NCBI RefSeq assembly: GCF_020880995.1
Contig: NZ_JAJISD010000008.1
Span: 186,001 to 250,000, forward strand
Reading direction: 5' to 3'
Origin: Reyranella aquatilis
GTDB taxonomy: Bacteria > Pseudomonadota > Alphaproteobacteria > Reyranellales > Reyranellaceae
DNA length: 64,000 nt
Part shown: piece by piece, positions 28,824 through 37,588 of the stretch
How the letters are laid out: each line of letters opens with the position of its first letter
Position numbering within the stretch: position 1 is the stretch's first letter
The notes under the pieces: model-generated
Told to the model about the DNA's origin: nothing
Databases searched by the model: none
What the model saw: the letters and a program-made list of their open reading frames with translations, nothing else
Position numbers and translations under genes: made by a program

Positions 28824-30292
28824 CAGATACGCAGTACCTTGCCGGGGTTCATGATGTTCTTCGGGTCGAGCGCTCGTTTGATGGTGCGCATCGTGTCGAG
28901 CTCGATTCGCGAGCGGTAATGAGAGAGTTCGTCGAGCTTGTCGATGCCGATGCCGTGCTCGGCCGAGATCGACCCGTCGAGGCTCGTGACCAGGTCGTTC
29001 ACCGCACGCGTGATGGCAGGCGAGTACTGCTTTAGCGTCTCGCGGTCCATGCCCTTCGGTCCCATGAACGAGAAATGGATGTTGCCGTCGCCGATATGGC
29101 CGAGCGGATAGGGACGGATGCTGGGCAGGATGTCGAGTGCCGCCTTGAGGCCGCGCTCGATGAACTCCGGCACCTTCGAGATCGAGACCGAGATGTCGTA
29201 GCTGAGGCCCGGCCCCTCGGCGCGCGACGCAGGAGCGACCGATTCGCGGATCACCCACATGTTGCGCGCCTGCGCCTCACTCTGGGCGATGACGGCGTCG
29301 ATCACGCGGCCGGCTTCCATCTGGTCGGCGAGGAACTGCTCCATCTTCTCGGCCATGCCCTCGGCGCCCTCGGCCTTGGGACGCGCCGACGTCCATTCGA
29401 GCAGCAGGAACCATTCCGTGTCCGCCTTCAACGGATCCTGCGTCCCGGGGATGTTGCGCAGGACCATGTCGGTGCAGGTGCGGCTCATCAGCTCGCACGA
29501 GCCGACGTTGTCCTCGGACGCCCCGTGCGCCTCCGACAGGATCTCGATGGCGGCTTGCGGGTCGCGGATGGCGAGCCAGGCGGTGGCCACGTCCTTGGCG
29601 GCCGGCCACAGCTTCAGCACCGCCTTGGTGATGATGCCGAGCGTGCCTTCGGCGCCCATGAACAGGTGCTTGAGGTCGTAGCCGGTATTGTCCTTCTTGA
29701 GCGCCCGCAGGCCGTTCCAGATGTCGCCGTTGGGCAGCACCACTTCGAGCCCCATGACGAGGTTGCGGGCGTTGCCGTAGCGCAGCACCTGCACGCCGCC
29801 GGCATTGGTCGACAGGTTGCCCCCGATCATGCAGGAGCCCTGGGCCCCGAGGAACAGTGGGAAGAACCGGTCGTGGCTGGCCGCCGTCTCCTGCAGCGTC
29901 TGCAGCACGCAGCCGGCTTCGACGGTCATCGAGTAGCCGACCGGATCGACGTTCAGCACCTTGTTCATGCGGCCGACCGACAGGACGATGCCGGTATGCG
30001 AAGGCCAGGGCGTTGCACCGCCCATGAGCCCTGTATTGCCGGCCTGCGGCACGATGGCGATGCCGTTGTCGTGGCAGAGCTTCACCACCTTCGAGACTTC
30101 CTCGACGTTGGCTGGCCGCACGACCACGGCGGCATTGCCGACGATCGAGCCGCGCCAGTCGGTGACGAAGGGCTGCTTGCCCTGATCGTCAGCGATCAAG
30201 CCCTTGTCGCCGACGATGGCGCGCAGGCTTTCGAGGATCGCGGGCGTGACGGGAGCCGTCGGGATGGTCGGGGGAAGGGCGGTATCGGGCAT
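28823..30292 (-). CDS. FAD-binding oxidoreductase (D-2-hydroxyacid dehydrogenase type), copy 2
   Basis: A 489-residue paralog of the downstream gene, alignable over its whole length (shared LRAIVGDKGLI, GSCMIGGNLSTNAGG, WNGLRALKKDNTGYDL, GHIGDGNIHFS, SAEHGIG, MRTIKRALDPKN). The start MPDTALPP is set by GAGGAAACA. Its stop shares one base with the start of copy 1 (TGATG), so the two are probably one transcript. The pair looks like a tandem duplication with divergence, perhaps to different 2-hydroxy acids. Confidence 0.9.
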   Translation of the reverse strand: MPDTALPPTIPTAPVTPAILESLRAIVGDKGLIADDQGKQPFVTDWRGSIVGNAAVVVRPANVEEVSKVVKLCHDNGIAIVPQAGNTGLMGGATPWPSHTGIVLSVGRMNKVLNVDPVGYSMTVEAGCVLQTLQETAASHDRFFPLFLGAQGSCMIGGNLSTNAGGVQVLRYGNARNLVMGLEVVLPNGDIWNGLRALKKDNTGYDLKHLFMGAEGTLGIITKAVLKLWPAAKDVATAWLAIRDPQAAIEILSEAHGASEDNVGSCELMSRTCTDMVLRNIPGTQDPLKADTEWFLLLEWTSARPKAEGAEGMAEKMEQFLADQMEAGRVIDAVIAQSEAQARNMWVIRESVAPASRAEGPGLSYDISVSISKVPEFIERGLKAALDILPSIRPYPLGHIGDGNIHFSFMGPKGMDRETLKQYSPAITRAVNDLVTSLDGSISAEHGIGIDKLDELSHYRSRIELDTMRTIKRALDPKNIMNPGKVLRI

Positions 30293-30317
30293 TGTTTCCT
30301 CGAGCTTTTGCAGCAGA

Positions 30318-31295
30318 CTAGCGTTGCCTGTCGGAGCCGTCATCCGCGGCGGCGCGGCGGAGCCTGTCGTTGATCGCAAGGCCGAGCCCGGTTTGCGGAA
30401 TGGGTGCGACGGCGATGCGACCGATGCCGGGCCGGTCGAGCGACCGCATCATCGCAAACAGGTTGGCGGCGGCCTCGCCGAGATTGCCGGTGGGGCTCAG
30501 GTTCAGCGTCAGCATCGCGCCCGCAGGCACGGTTTCGCCGAACGCCAGCAGGCCCTCGTCGGGCGTGACGGACGTCGCCTCCAGTCGAACGGGACGCGAC
30601 GGCGCGTAGTGGCTGTGCAGCTGACCCGGCGACTTGCGGGCCGCGTCGCCGCTCGGGATGGCGTCGCTGAGCGCGATCGGCCCGATCACGGCTTCGATCG
30701 CCTCGCGTGTCGCTCCCCCGGGCCGCAGCAGCGTGGGCCTGGGCGCGGTGAGGTCGAGGACGGTCGATTCGACGCCGACGAGGCAGGGGCCGCCATCGAG
30801 GATCATCGGTGCGCGCGCGCCCAGCGATTGTGCGACATGCTCCGGCCGAGTCGGGCTCACTTCGCCGCTGCGGTTGGCGGAGGGCGCGGCGATCGGCCGG
30901 CCGGTCGCCCGGATCAGCGCCTGTGCTACGGGATGCGAAGGCGCGCGAATGGCGACCGTATCGAGCCCGGCGGTCGCGAGGAGGGCGATGGTCGAACTCT
31001 CGGCCCGCGGCAGGACCAGGGTGAGGGGCCCCGGCCAGAATCGGGCCGCAAGCTTTTCCGCCATGTCGTTCCAGCGCACGAAGACCCGCGCGCCGGTGGC
31101 ATCGAGCACATGGCTGATCAGGGGATTGAACTGCGGGCGCCCCTTGGCCTCGAAGATCGCGGCCACCGCGCGTTCGTCGGTCGCGTCGCCGCCCAGCCCG
31201 TAGACGGTCTCGGTCGGAAACGCGACGAGGCCTCCTGCGCGCAGCGTTTCCGCCGCTTGCGCTATGGACTGCGCCGTGGCCTCGACCACGCTCAT
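30318..31295 (-). CDS. L-threonylcarbamoyladenylate synthase, Sua5 type
   Basis: A 325-residue enzyme that makes threonylcarbamoyl-AMP from Thr, bicarbonate and ATP for the tRNA t6A37 modification. The YrdC domain fills the N-terminal 200 residues: FPTETVYGLGGDA, KGRPQFNPLISHV, SANRSGEVSPT and GVESTVLDL. A further 110 residues form the Sua5 C-terminal domain, so it is the long form rather than TsaC. Its ATG overlaps the cysQ stop by 4 bases. Confidence 0.93.
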   Translation of the reverse strand: MSVVEATAQSIAQAAETLRAGGLVAFPTETVYGLGGDATDERAVAAIFEAKGRPQFNPLISHVLDATGARVFVRWNDMAEKLAARFWPGPLTLVLPRAESSTIALLATAGLDTVAIRAPSHPVAQALIRATGRPIAAPSANRSGEVSPTRPEHVAQSLGARAPMILDGGPCLVGVESTVLDLTAPRPTLLRPGGATREAIEAVIGPIALSDAIPSGDAARKSPGQLHSHYAPSRPVRLEATSVTPDEGLLAFGETVPAGAMLTLNLSPTGNLGEAAANLFAMMRSLDRPGIGRIAVAPIPQTGLGLAINDRLRRAAADDGSDRQR

Positions 31296-32089
31296 CGCGC
31301 CGCCAGGCTGCGGGCGATGAAGTGCGGATTGGAGAAGCGCGGCTTGCCGTAGAGCAGGGGACGGTCGTCGGTGGTGACGACCTCGCCGCCCGCCGCCTCG
31401 AGCACGCCCTGCGCCGCCGCGGTGTCCCACTCGTTGGTCGGCCCGAAGCGCGGATAGATGTCGGCCTTGCCCTCCGCGATCAGGCAAAACTTAAGCGACG
31501 ATCCCGCCTGGACGCGGTCGGCCACGGTGAGGTTGTTGTTGCGGAACCAGATGTCGAGATCGCTGTAGATCGCATGGCTGCGGCTGGCACAGGCCGTCAG
31601 GCCCTCGCTCGGCGGCGTGCGCGTGCGGATCGGTGTGAAGGCGCCACTGCCTTCGCGCTTGTCGGCGCCCAGCCCTCTGGCCCCTCGCCACAGGGTGTCG
31701 GTGGCAGGTGCCAGGACGATGCCGAGGATCGGGCGGGCATCCTCGATCAGCGCGATGTTCACCGTGAACTCGCCGTTCCTCTTGATGAACTCCTTGGTGC
31801 CGTCGAGTGGATCGACCAGCCAGAAGGGCTGACCGTCCCGCAGCGTCGGGACGCGGCCGGCTGCCATTTCCTCCTCGGCGATGATCACGGTCTCGGGCGT
31901 GAGCCGGCGCAGGCCGGCCAGGATGACCGCCTCGGCCGCATGGTCCGCGTCGGTGACGGGGCTCTTGTCGGCTTTGTCGCGGGCGCCGAGGTCACCGGCA
32001 TAGATGCGCATGATCTCACGCGCCGCCTCTTCGGCAATGGTCGTGCAGGCGTCGCGAAGAGCGGTGATGGAGGGGAGGGCGCTGGTCAT
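31292..32089 (-). CDS. cysQ: 3'(2'),5'-bisphosphate nucleotidase CysQ
   Basis: CysQ (265 aa) hydrolyses 3'-phosphoadenosine 5'-phosphate, the by-product of sulfate assimilation. It belongs to the inositol monophosphatase superfamily. Metal-binding motifs are DPLDGT (93-98) with EEEMA upstream and EWDTAAAQ near residue 218; KEFIKRNGEFTVNIAL after the first motif favours CysQ over IMPase. It is divergent from an SsuD-like monooxygenase that would release sulfite, but a functional link is only suggested. Confidence 0.9.
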   Translation of the reverse strand: MTSALPSITALRDACTTIAEEAAREIMRIYAGDLGARDKADKSPVTDADHAAEAVILAGLRRLTPETVIIAEEEMAAGRVPTLRDGQPFWLVDPLDGTKEFIKRNGEFTVNIALIEDARPILGIVLAPATDTLWRGARGLGADKREGSGAFTPIRTRTPPSEGLTACASRSHAIYSDLDIWFRNNNLTVADRVQAGSSLKFCLIAEGKADIYPRFGPTNEWDTAAAQGVLEAAGGEVVTTDDRPLLYGKPRFSNPHFIARSLAAR

Positions 32090-32121
32090 GGGCGGCCCTT
32101 ATAGACGTTGCCGGCTTCACC

Positions 32122-32150
32122 TTGACACCAAACTTCGTCGATTCGATTAT
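32122..32150 (+). promoter_or_regulatory. Promoter of the monooxygenase-Bug-IclR genes
   Basis: A consensus -35 box TTGACA (32122-32127) is followed after 17 bases by GATTAT (32145-32150), which matches the -10 consensus at 4 of 6. An IclR-like palindrome starts 3 bases after the -10 box, over the predicted start site. Confidence 0.6.
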
Positions 32151-32152
32151 TG

Positions 32153-32167
32153 TGGAACAGCGTTCCA
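32153..32167. promoter_or_regulatory. Candidate IclR-family operator
   Basis: TGGAACAGCGTTCCA is a perfect palindrome (arms TGGAAC/GTTCCA, 3-base centre). The TGGAA-N5-TTCCA layout equals the E. coli IclR consensus as I recall it. It overlaps the predicted transcription start of an operon that itself ends in an IclR-family gene. A weaker inverted pair GTTC-N9-GAAC (32162-32178) overlaps its right half. Confidence 0.65.
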
Positions 32168-32191
32168 TTATTTAGAACAAAGGAAGGAAAC

Positions 32192-33268
32192 ATGCCCGTC
32201 AAGGTGATCGGAATGATCGGCGTGGCGCCGCCCCAGGGGACCGCCCTCCACGTGATCGCGGGTGGCATCTCCCCGACCTTCCTCCGCGAGTTCTCGCAGG
32301 CCCACGAGGCCGCCGGCTTCGACTACGTGCTGGTCGGCTACTACGCCTCGTCAGCGGAAGGCTTCAACGTCGCGAGCTACGCGGCCTGTCAGACCAAGAC
32401 GCTGTCGTTCCTGATCGCCCATCGGCCGGGCGTCGTGTCGCCGACCCTTGCGGCCCGGGCCGCCGCGACCCTCGACCAGCTTTCCGGTGGCCGCCTCGCG
32501 TTGCACATCATCGTTGGCAACAGCGACGCGGACCAGCAGCGCGAGGGCGACTTCTCGCCCAAGGAAGAGCGCTACGTGCGCGCCGCCGAGTATCTCGACG
32601 TCATGCGCAAGGTCTGGACGTCCACGAAGCCGTTCGACTACGAGGGCAAGTTCTACCGCTTCCGGGACGTCTTCTCCGAGGCGCGGCCTTTCCAGCAGCC
32701 GCATCCGCCGCTGTTCTTCGGCGGCTCGTCCCCCGGGGCGATGGAAATGGGGGCGCAGCATTGCGATGCCTTCGCGATGTTCGGCGAACCGCTCGCCGAG
32801 ACGGCCGAGCGCATCGCGGAGTTTCGTCGCATGACCCAGCCTTTCGGCCGTACGCCTCGCTTCAACGTCTCGTTCCGCCCGATCGTCGCGGAGACCGAGG
32901 GCAAGGCGTGGGACAAGGCGAAGAAGATCCTTGAGGACCTGAAGTCGAGCGGCACGATGCCGACCAAGGCGCAGGACAAGTCGGCCGAGCGACTGGTCGA
33001 GCTGGCCAGGCGCGGCGACGTGCACGACGAGCGTCTGTGGATGCCGGTCGCGGGTGCCGCCGCCGGCAAGGGCAACACCTCGTGCCTCGTCGGCACGCCG
33101 GAGCAGGTCGCCGCGGCGATGCTCAAGTACTACCGGCTGGGCGTGGCTTCCTTCCTAATCCGGGGCTTCGACCCGCTGGGCGACGTCACCGATTTCGGCC
33201 GCGAGTTGATCCCGAGGCTGAAGGCGGGCGCGCTCGACATTGATCGCGAACTCGCGGCGGCGGCCTAG
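32192..33268 (+). CDS. LLM-class flavin-dependent monooxygenase, SsuD-like
   Basis: A 358-residue luciferase-like enzyme, closest in pattern to FMNH2-dependent alkanesulfonate monooxygenases, which release sulfite from organosulfonates. SFLIAHRPGVVSPTLAARAAATLD and QLSGGRLALHIIVGNSDADQQREGD are close to SsuD. AAAGGAAGGAAA precedes the ATG at 32192. No NADPH-FMN reductase (SsuE) or ABC transporter is present; a Bug solute-binding protein and an IclR regulator follow. The natural substrate is therefore open. Confidence 0.85.
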   Translation: MPVKVIGMIGVAPPQGTALHVIAGGISPTFLREFSQAHEAAGFDYVLVGYYASSAEGFNVASYAACQTKTLSFLIAHRPGVVSPTLAARAAATLDQLSGGRLALHIIVGNSDADQQREGDFSPKEERYVRAAEYLDVMRKVWTSTKPFDYEGKFYRFRDVFSEARPFQQPHPPLFFGGSSPGAMEMGAQHCDAFAMFGEPLAETAERIAEFRRMTQPFGRTPRFNVSFRPIVAETEGKAWDKAKKILEDLKSSGTMPTKAQDKSAERLVELARRGDVHDERLWMPVAGAAAGKGNTSCLVGTPEQVAAAMLKYYRLGVASFLIRGFDPLGDVTDFGRELIPRLKAGALDIDRELAAAA

Positions 33269-33317
33269 GCCCGCCGGAAACTTCAAGAAGAATACGAACG
33301 GTCAAGCAGGAGGAAAT

Positions 33318-34301
33318 GTGTTCAGGAAGCAGTTTTGCGTTGCCCTCGCGGGCGCCTTCGCCCTTTCCCTGGGCTTGGCAGGGACGGCGTCGGCGCAGTC
33401 GTATCCGGACAAGCCGATCAAGCTGATCGTGCCCTATCCGCCGGGAGCGACCAACGACCTGCTGGCGCGTGTGCTGGCCGAACCGCTGGCGAAGGAACTG
33501 GGCCAGCCGGTGATCGTCGACAACAAGGGCGGTGCGGCCACCGCGATTGGCGCTACGGCGGCCGCCAATGCACCGGCCGACGGCTACACCATGCTGCTGG
33601 GCACCGGCACGACCTACACGCTCAACCCGCTGCTCAAGAAGGGACTGGCCTACGACACGGACCGCGACTTCCGGATGGTGTCGATCATCGCCGAGGTACC
33701 GGTGGTGTTCATCGTCAATCCGAAGTTTCCGGCGAAGACCCTGTCGGAGTTCGTGGCCTATGCGAAGGCCAACCCGGGCAAGGTGAACTACTCCTCGTCG
33801 GGACTCGGCTCTTCGCTGCATCTCGCTGCTGAACTGTTTGCCCAGCGTGCCGGCATCAAGATGACGCACGTGCCCTATCCGGGCAGTGCCGGCGCGATGC
33901 GCGCTCTCCTCTCGGACGAAGTGCAGATGTTCTCGGAAGTGATCTCCGGCGCGCTGCCGCAGATCGACCAGAAGGCCGTGGTGCCGCTCGCGATCACCAG
34001 CGCCAAGCGCCTGGCCGTCGCGCCGTCGATCCCGACCGTTGCCGAAAGCGGCTATCCCGGATTCGAGGCGCTGGGCTGGTACGCCCTGGCGGTGCCCAAG
34101 GCGACGCCGGCGCCGGTGGTCGCGCGCATCGAGACCGCGATCAACAGGATCCTGGCCTCCGGCGCCCTGCAGGCGCGGTTCGAGCCGCTGGCGATCGTCA
34201 TCCCGGGACCGCAGCAACCGGGCTCGGCCGATGCCTACATGGCGAAGGATCGAGCCCTCTGGGAGCCCCTGGTGCGCGCCCTGAACATCACGCTCGACTG
34301 A
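33318..34301 (+). CDS. Bug/TctC tripartite tricarboxylate transporter solute-binding protein
   Basis: A 327-residue periplasmic binding protein. It starts with GTG 3-4 bases after AGGAGGA, the only start that gives a clean signal peptide (about residues 1-26, ending ASA before QSYPDKPIK). The N-terminal IKLIVPYPPGATNDLLARV and VDNKGGAATAIG are hallmark Bug sequences. No TctA/TctB membrane genes are present, as is common for orphan Bug proteins. It lies between an SsuD-like monooxygenase and an IclR regulator and probably captures their substrate or inducer. Confidence 0.9.
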   Translation: MFRKQFCVALAGAFALSLGLAGTASAQSYPDKPIKLIVPYPPGATNDLLARVLAEPLAKELGQPVIVDNKGGAATAIGATAAANAPADGYTMLLGTGTTYTLNPLLKKGLAYDTDRDFRMVSIIAEVPVVFIVNPKFPAKTLSEFVAYAKANPGKVNYSSSGLGSSLHLAAELFAQRAGIKMTHVPYPGSAGAMRALLSDEVQMFSEVISGALPQIDQKAVVPLAITSAKRLAVAPSIPTVAESGYPGFEALGWYALAVPKATPAPVVARIETAINRILASGALQARFEPLAIVIPGPQQPGSADAYMAKDRALWEPLVRALNITLD

Positions 34302-34327
34302 CGGGACGGGGCGGCGGGGAAGTTCGA

Positions 34328-35077
34328 ATGGACACGACGGTCGTCAAGGCGCTGACGGTTCTGGAAGCCTTGGCCGCCAGCAGGACGCCGCTGGGCGTCA
34401 CCGAGCTGGCGACCCGGCTCGGCCTGTCGAAGAGCAACGTCCACCGCCTGCTGCAGACACTGGCAAGCCGAGGCTACGTCGCCCCGGTGGAGCATCGATA
34501 CACGGTCACCACGAAACTGTGGGAACTGGGCGCGCAGATCGTCAGCCGGCTGGATGTCGCCCAGGTCGCGACACCGGTGATGCAGCGCCTGGTTGCCGAA
34601 GTCGACGAGACGGCACATCTGTCGATCCTCGACATGACGGCCTGCGAGGTCGTCTCGATTCACAACGTCGAGAGCACCCAGCCGGTGCGCGCCTACTCGC
34701 GCATCGGCCAGCGTACGCCGGCGCACTGCGTCGCGACCGGCAAGGCGCTGCTTTCGGTCCAGCCGCCCGAGGCGCTCCGGGCATTGCCGGAAGAACTGCC
34801 GCGATTCACGCCGCATACGCTCTGGCAGCGCGACGCATTGCTGGCGGCGCTGGAGAAGATCCGCGCCGATGGCTACTCGACGAATGTCGGCGAGTGGCGC
34901 GAGCAGGTGGGCGGCGCGGCGGCCGTGGTCCGCGACCATGGCGGCCGGCCCGTGGCCGCTCTCGGCCTGACGGTGCCGGTGGAGCGGCTCGAGCCCGAGG
35001 TGATGAGCCGCTACATCCCACGGCTGATCGCGGCGGCCAGCGAGATCTCGCGCCTGCTGGGCGCGCCTTCGCGCTGA
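34328..35077 (+). CDS. IclR-family transcriptional regulator
   Basis: A 249-residue regulator with an N-terminal winged helix (about 1-65; TELATRLGLSKSNVHRLLQTL is the recognition region) and a C-terminal effector-binding domain (about 80-245; RTPAHCVATGKALLS). It ends the monooxygenase-Bug gene set, 26 bases after the Bug gene. It is the obvious candidate to bind the palindrome at 32153-32167. Its stop lies one base from the convergent mtnP stop. Confidence 0.92.
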   Translation: MDTTVVKALTVLEALAASRTPLGVTELATRLGLSKSNVHRLLQTLASRGYVAPVEHRYTVTTKLWELGAQIVSRLDVAQVATPVMQRLVAEVDETAHLSILDMTACEVVSIHNVESTQPVRAYSRIGQRTPAHCVATGKALLSVQPPEALRALPEELPRFTPHTLWQRDALLAALEKIRADGYSTNVGEWREQVGGAAAVVRDHGGRPVAALGLTVPVERLEPEVMSRYIPRLIAAASEISRLLGAPSR

Positions 35078-35078
35078 C

Positions 35079-35951
35079 CTACTTCGTCAGGACACGGCCG
35101 GCAACGGCGTCGAGCTTTGCCACCATCTCGGGCGACCGGACAGTCGGCGAGGTGATGAGCGCATGTTCCAGGGCGCGGTCGCAGCCGGCTGGGCAAACGT
35201 CCGGTCGCGATGCCTTCAGGCGCGGCGCGATCATGGCGACCAGTGCCTTGGCCTTCTCGGCATTCTCGAGCAGTACGCGGACGATGTCGGCGACCTGCAC
35301 ATGGTCGTGGTCGGGATGCCAGCAGTCGAAGTCCGTGACCATGGCGACGGTCACGTAGCAAATCTCCGCTTCGCGGGCGAGCTTGGCCTCCGGCATGTTG
35401 GTCATGCCGATCACGTCGCAGCCCCAGCTCCGGTACAGGCGCGATTCGGCCAGGCTCGAGAATTGCGGTCCTTCCATCGCGATGTATGTGCCGCCCATGC
35501 GGACCGGGAACCCGGCCTTCTGCGCACAGTCGAAAGCGATCTCCGCGAGACGATTGCAGGTCGGTTGGGCCATCGACACGTGAGCGACAAGGCCCTCGCC
35601 GAAGAAGCTCTTCTCGCGGGCGAAGGTGCGGTCGATGAACTGGTCGACGACCACGAAATGACCCGGCGGCAGGTCCTCGCGCAGCGAGCCGCAGGCCGAC
35701 AATGACAGGATATCGGTGACGCCGCTGCGCTTTAGCGCGTCGATGTTGGCGCGGTAGTTGATCGAGGTCGGCGAATGGCGATGGCCGCGGCCGTGGCGCG
35801 GCACGAAGATGACGTCGAGCCCGTCCAGCACGCCGAACAGGAACTCGTCGGAGGTCTCGCCGAATGGGGAGGCAACCTTGCGCCACTCCGCGTTCTTGAG
35901 GCCGGCCATGTCGTAGACGCCGCTGCCGCCCAGAATACCCAACACCGTCAT
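35079..35951 (-). CDS. mtnP: S-methyl-5'-thioadenosine phosphorylase
   Basis: MtnP (290 aa) splits methylthioadenosine with phosphate into adenine and methylthioribose 1-phosphate in methionine salvage. GILGGSGVY, PRHGRGHRHSPT, MEGPQFSSLAESRLYR and GMTNMPEAKLAREAEI are conserved, and CYVTVAMVTDFDCW supplies the adenine-site Asp. The ATG follows AGGAGAAGCAT. No other salvage gene (mtnA) is in the window. Confidence 0.94.
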   Translation of the reverse strand: MTVLGILGGSGVYDMAGLKNAEWRKVASPFGETSDEFLFGVLDGLDVIFVPRHGRGHRHSPTSINYRANIDALKRSGVTDILSLSACGSLREDLPPGHFVVVDQFIDRTFAREKSFFGEGLVAHVSMAQPTCNRLAEIAFDCAQKAGFPVRMGGTYIAMEGPQFSSLAESRLYRSWGCDVIGMTNMPEAKLAREAEICYVTVAMVTDFDCWHPDHDHVQVADIVRVLLENAEKAKALVAMIAPRLKASRPDVCPAGCDRALEHALITSPTVRSPEMVAKLDAVAGRVLTK

Positions 35952-36008
35952 ATGCTTCTCCTGGTTGGCGGTGGTGTATCATTCCCGCTGGGCAAAAGGG
36001 AGACATCC

Positions 36009-36854
36009 ATGGGCAGGCTCGACGGCAAGATCACCATCGTGACGGGCGCGACCAGCGGCATCGGGCGGCGCACCGTCGAGCTGTTCGTCCAGGAGGGCGC
36101 CAGGGTCGTCGCCACCGGACGGCGCGAGGAGCTGGGGCGGTCGCTCGAAGCGGCGCTGGGCAAGGACAAGTGCCTCTTCGTGACCGCCGACGCGACGAAC
36201 GAAGCCGACGTGAAGCGCATGTTTGACGCCTGCCTCGCTAAGTGGGGGCGGGTCGACTGCCTGTTCAACAATGCCGGTGGGCCCGCGCCGGTCGGCGGCA
36301 TCGAGACGGTGCCGGTCGACGGGTTCGACGCGGCAATGGCGACGCTGGTGCGCTCCGTGATGCTCGGCATGAAGCACGCCGCGCCCCTCATGATGAAACA
36401 GGGATCGGGCAGCATCATCAACAACGGCAGCGTCGCGGGACGCCGGGCGGGCTACTCGACCTCGATGATCTACAGCGCGGCCAAGGCCGCCGTGAACCAT
36501 CTCACCGTGTGCGTTGCCATGCAGCTCGGCGAGAAGAATGTACGGGTGAACTCGATCTCGCCCGGCGGCATCGCCACCGGCATCTTCGCCAAGGCGCTGG
36601 GGCTGCCGCCCGACAAGGCCGATTCTTATGCTGAGGCGATGAAGGCCGGCATGGCAAAAGCCCAGCCGATCCCGCGCGCCGGCATCGTGGATGACATCGC
36701 GAAGGCCGCCATCTTCCTGGCCTCGGACGATTCGACCTTCATCAACGGCCACGACCTTGTCGTCGATGGTGGCATGGTCGGCGGGCGGCTATGGACGCCG
36801 CACCAGGAAGGCGTGAAGGCGATGCGCCAGGCCTTCGGGGTCGACGAGGTCTGA
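36009..36854 (+). CDS. Short-chain dehydrogenase/reductase
   Basis: A 281-residue SDR. TGATSGIG (12-19) binds NAD(P), NNAGG is the structural motif, and Y-x-x-x-K lies in YSAAKAAV. ATSGIGRRT with an Arg-rich cofactor region does not settle NAD or NADP. The ATG at 36009 follows AAAGGGAGA; a longer upstream frame is antisense to mtnP. It lies one base before another SDR gene, so the two form an operon. Substrate unknown. Confidence 0.88.
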   Translation: MGRLDGKITIVTGATSGIGRRTVELFVQEGARVVATGRREELGRSLEAALGKDKCLFVTADATNEADVKRMFDACLAKWGRVDCLFNNAGGPAPVGGIETVPVDGFDAAMATLVRSVMLGMKHAAPLMMKQGSGSIINNGSVAGRRAGYSTSMIYSAAKAAVNHLTVCVAMQLGEKNVRVNSISPGGIATGIFAKALGLPPDKADSYAEAMKAGMAKAQPIPRAGIVDDIAKAAIFLASDDSTFINGHDLVVDGGMVGGRLWTPHQEGVKAMRQAFGVDEV

Positions 36855-36855
36855 G

Positions 36856-37587
36856 ATGGCTTGTCTCTCCGGCAAGGTCGCGCTGGTTACGGGCGCCTCT
36901 CGCGGCATCGGCCGGGCGGTGGCGCTTTCCCTGGCCCGCGAAGGCGCGGCCGTCGCCGTGAACTATCGCGAGCGCGCCGCCGATGCGGATGAGGTGGTTG
37001 CCGCCATCCGCACGGCCGGCGGCAAGGCGATGGCAGTTGCCGCCGATGTGTCCGACAGCGCCGCTGTTGTAAACATGATCGCGGCAGTGGAGCGCGAGCT
37101 CGGGCTGATCGACGTGCTGGTGAACAATGCCGGCCTCGCGATCATGACCGGTATCGACGATCTCACCGAGGAGGAGTTCGACCGCACCATCGCGGTCAAC
37201 CTGAAGTCGGCCTTTCTTTGCACCCGGGCGGTCCTGCCGGGCATGCGGACCCGGAAGTGGGGCCGCATCGTCAACATCTCGTCCGGCGCGGCCCGTGGCG
37301 CGGGCGGCATCGGTCCGCACTACAATGCGTCCAAGGCCGGCATGGAGGGGCTGACGCGGGGCTACGCCGCACGGGTCGTGAAGGACGGTGTTACCGTCAA
37401 CGCCGTGGCGCCCTCGCTGATCGAGACCGACATGGTGCGCGGCGGCCTCGCCTCGTCGCCCGACCGCATCCCGCTTGGCCGATTCGGCACCTCGGAGGAA
37501 TGCGCCCAGGCGGTCCTGATGGTGATCGGCAACGCCTACATGACCGGCCAGACCGTGGCGCTGAGCGGCGGCCTGTCCTTTCTCTAG
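36856..37587 (+). CDS. FabG-like short-chain dehydrogenase/reductase
   Basis: A 243-residue SDR of the 3-oxoacyl-ACP reductase type. TGASRGIGRAVA binds the cofactor, and NYRER right after the second strand suggests NADPH. VNNAGLAIM and YNASKAG complete the active site. It starts one base after the preceding SDR gene and ends one base before the convergent gnd stop. True fatty-acid FabG usually sits with fabD/acpP, so this is more likely a catabolic or accessory reductase. Confidence 0.88.
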   Translation: MACLSGKVALVTGASRGIGRAVALSLAREGAAVAVNYRERAADADEVVAAIRTAGGKAMAVAADVSDSAAVVNMIAAVERELGLIDVLVNNAGLAIMTGIDDLTEEEFDRTIAVNLKSAFLCTRAVLPGMRTRKWGRIVNISSGAARGAGGIGPHYNASKAGMEGLTRGYAARVVKDGVTVNAVAPSLIETDMVRGGLASSPDRIPLGRFGTSEECAQAVLMVIGNAYMTGQTVALSGGLSFL

Positions 37588-37588
37588 T

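Noticed and set aside
36856..37587. Naming the SDR gene fabG
   Set aside because: Sequence alone does not separate FabG from other reductases, and the context lacks acyl carrier protein or fabD genes.
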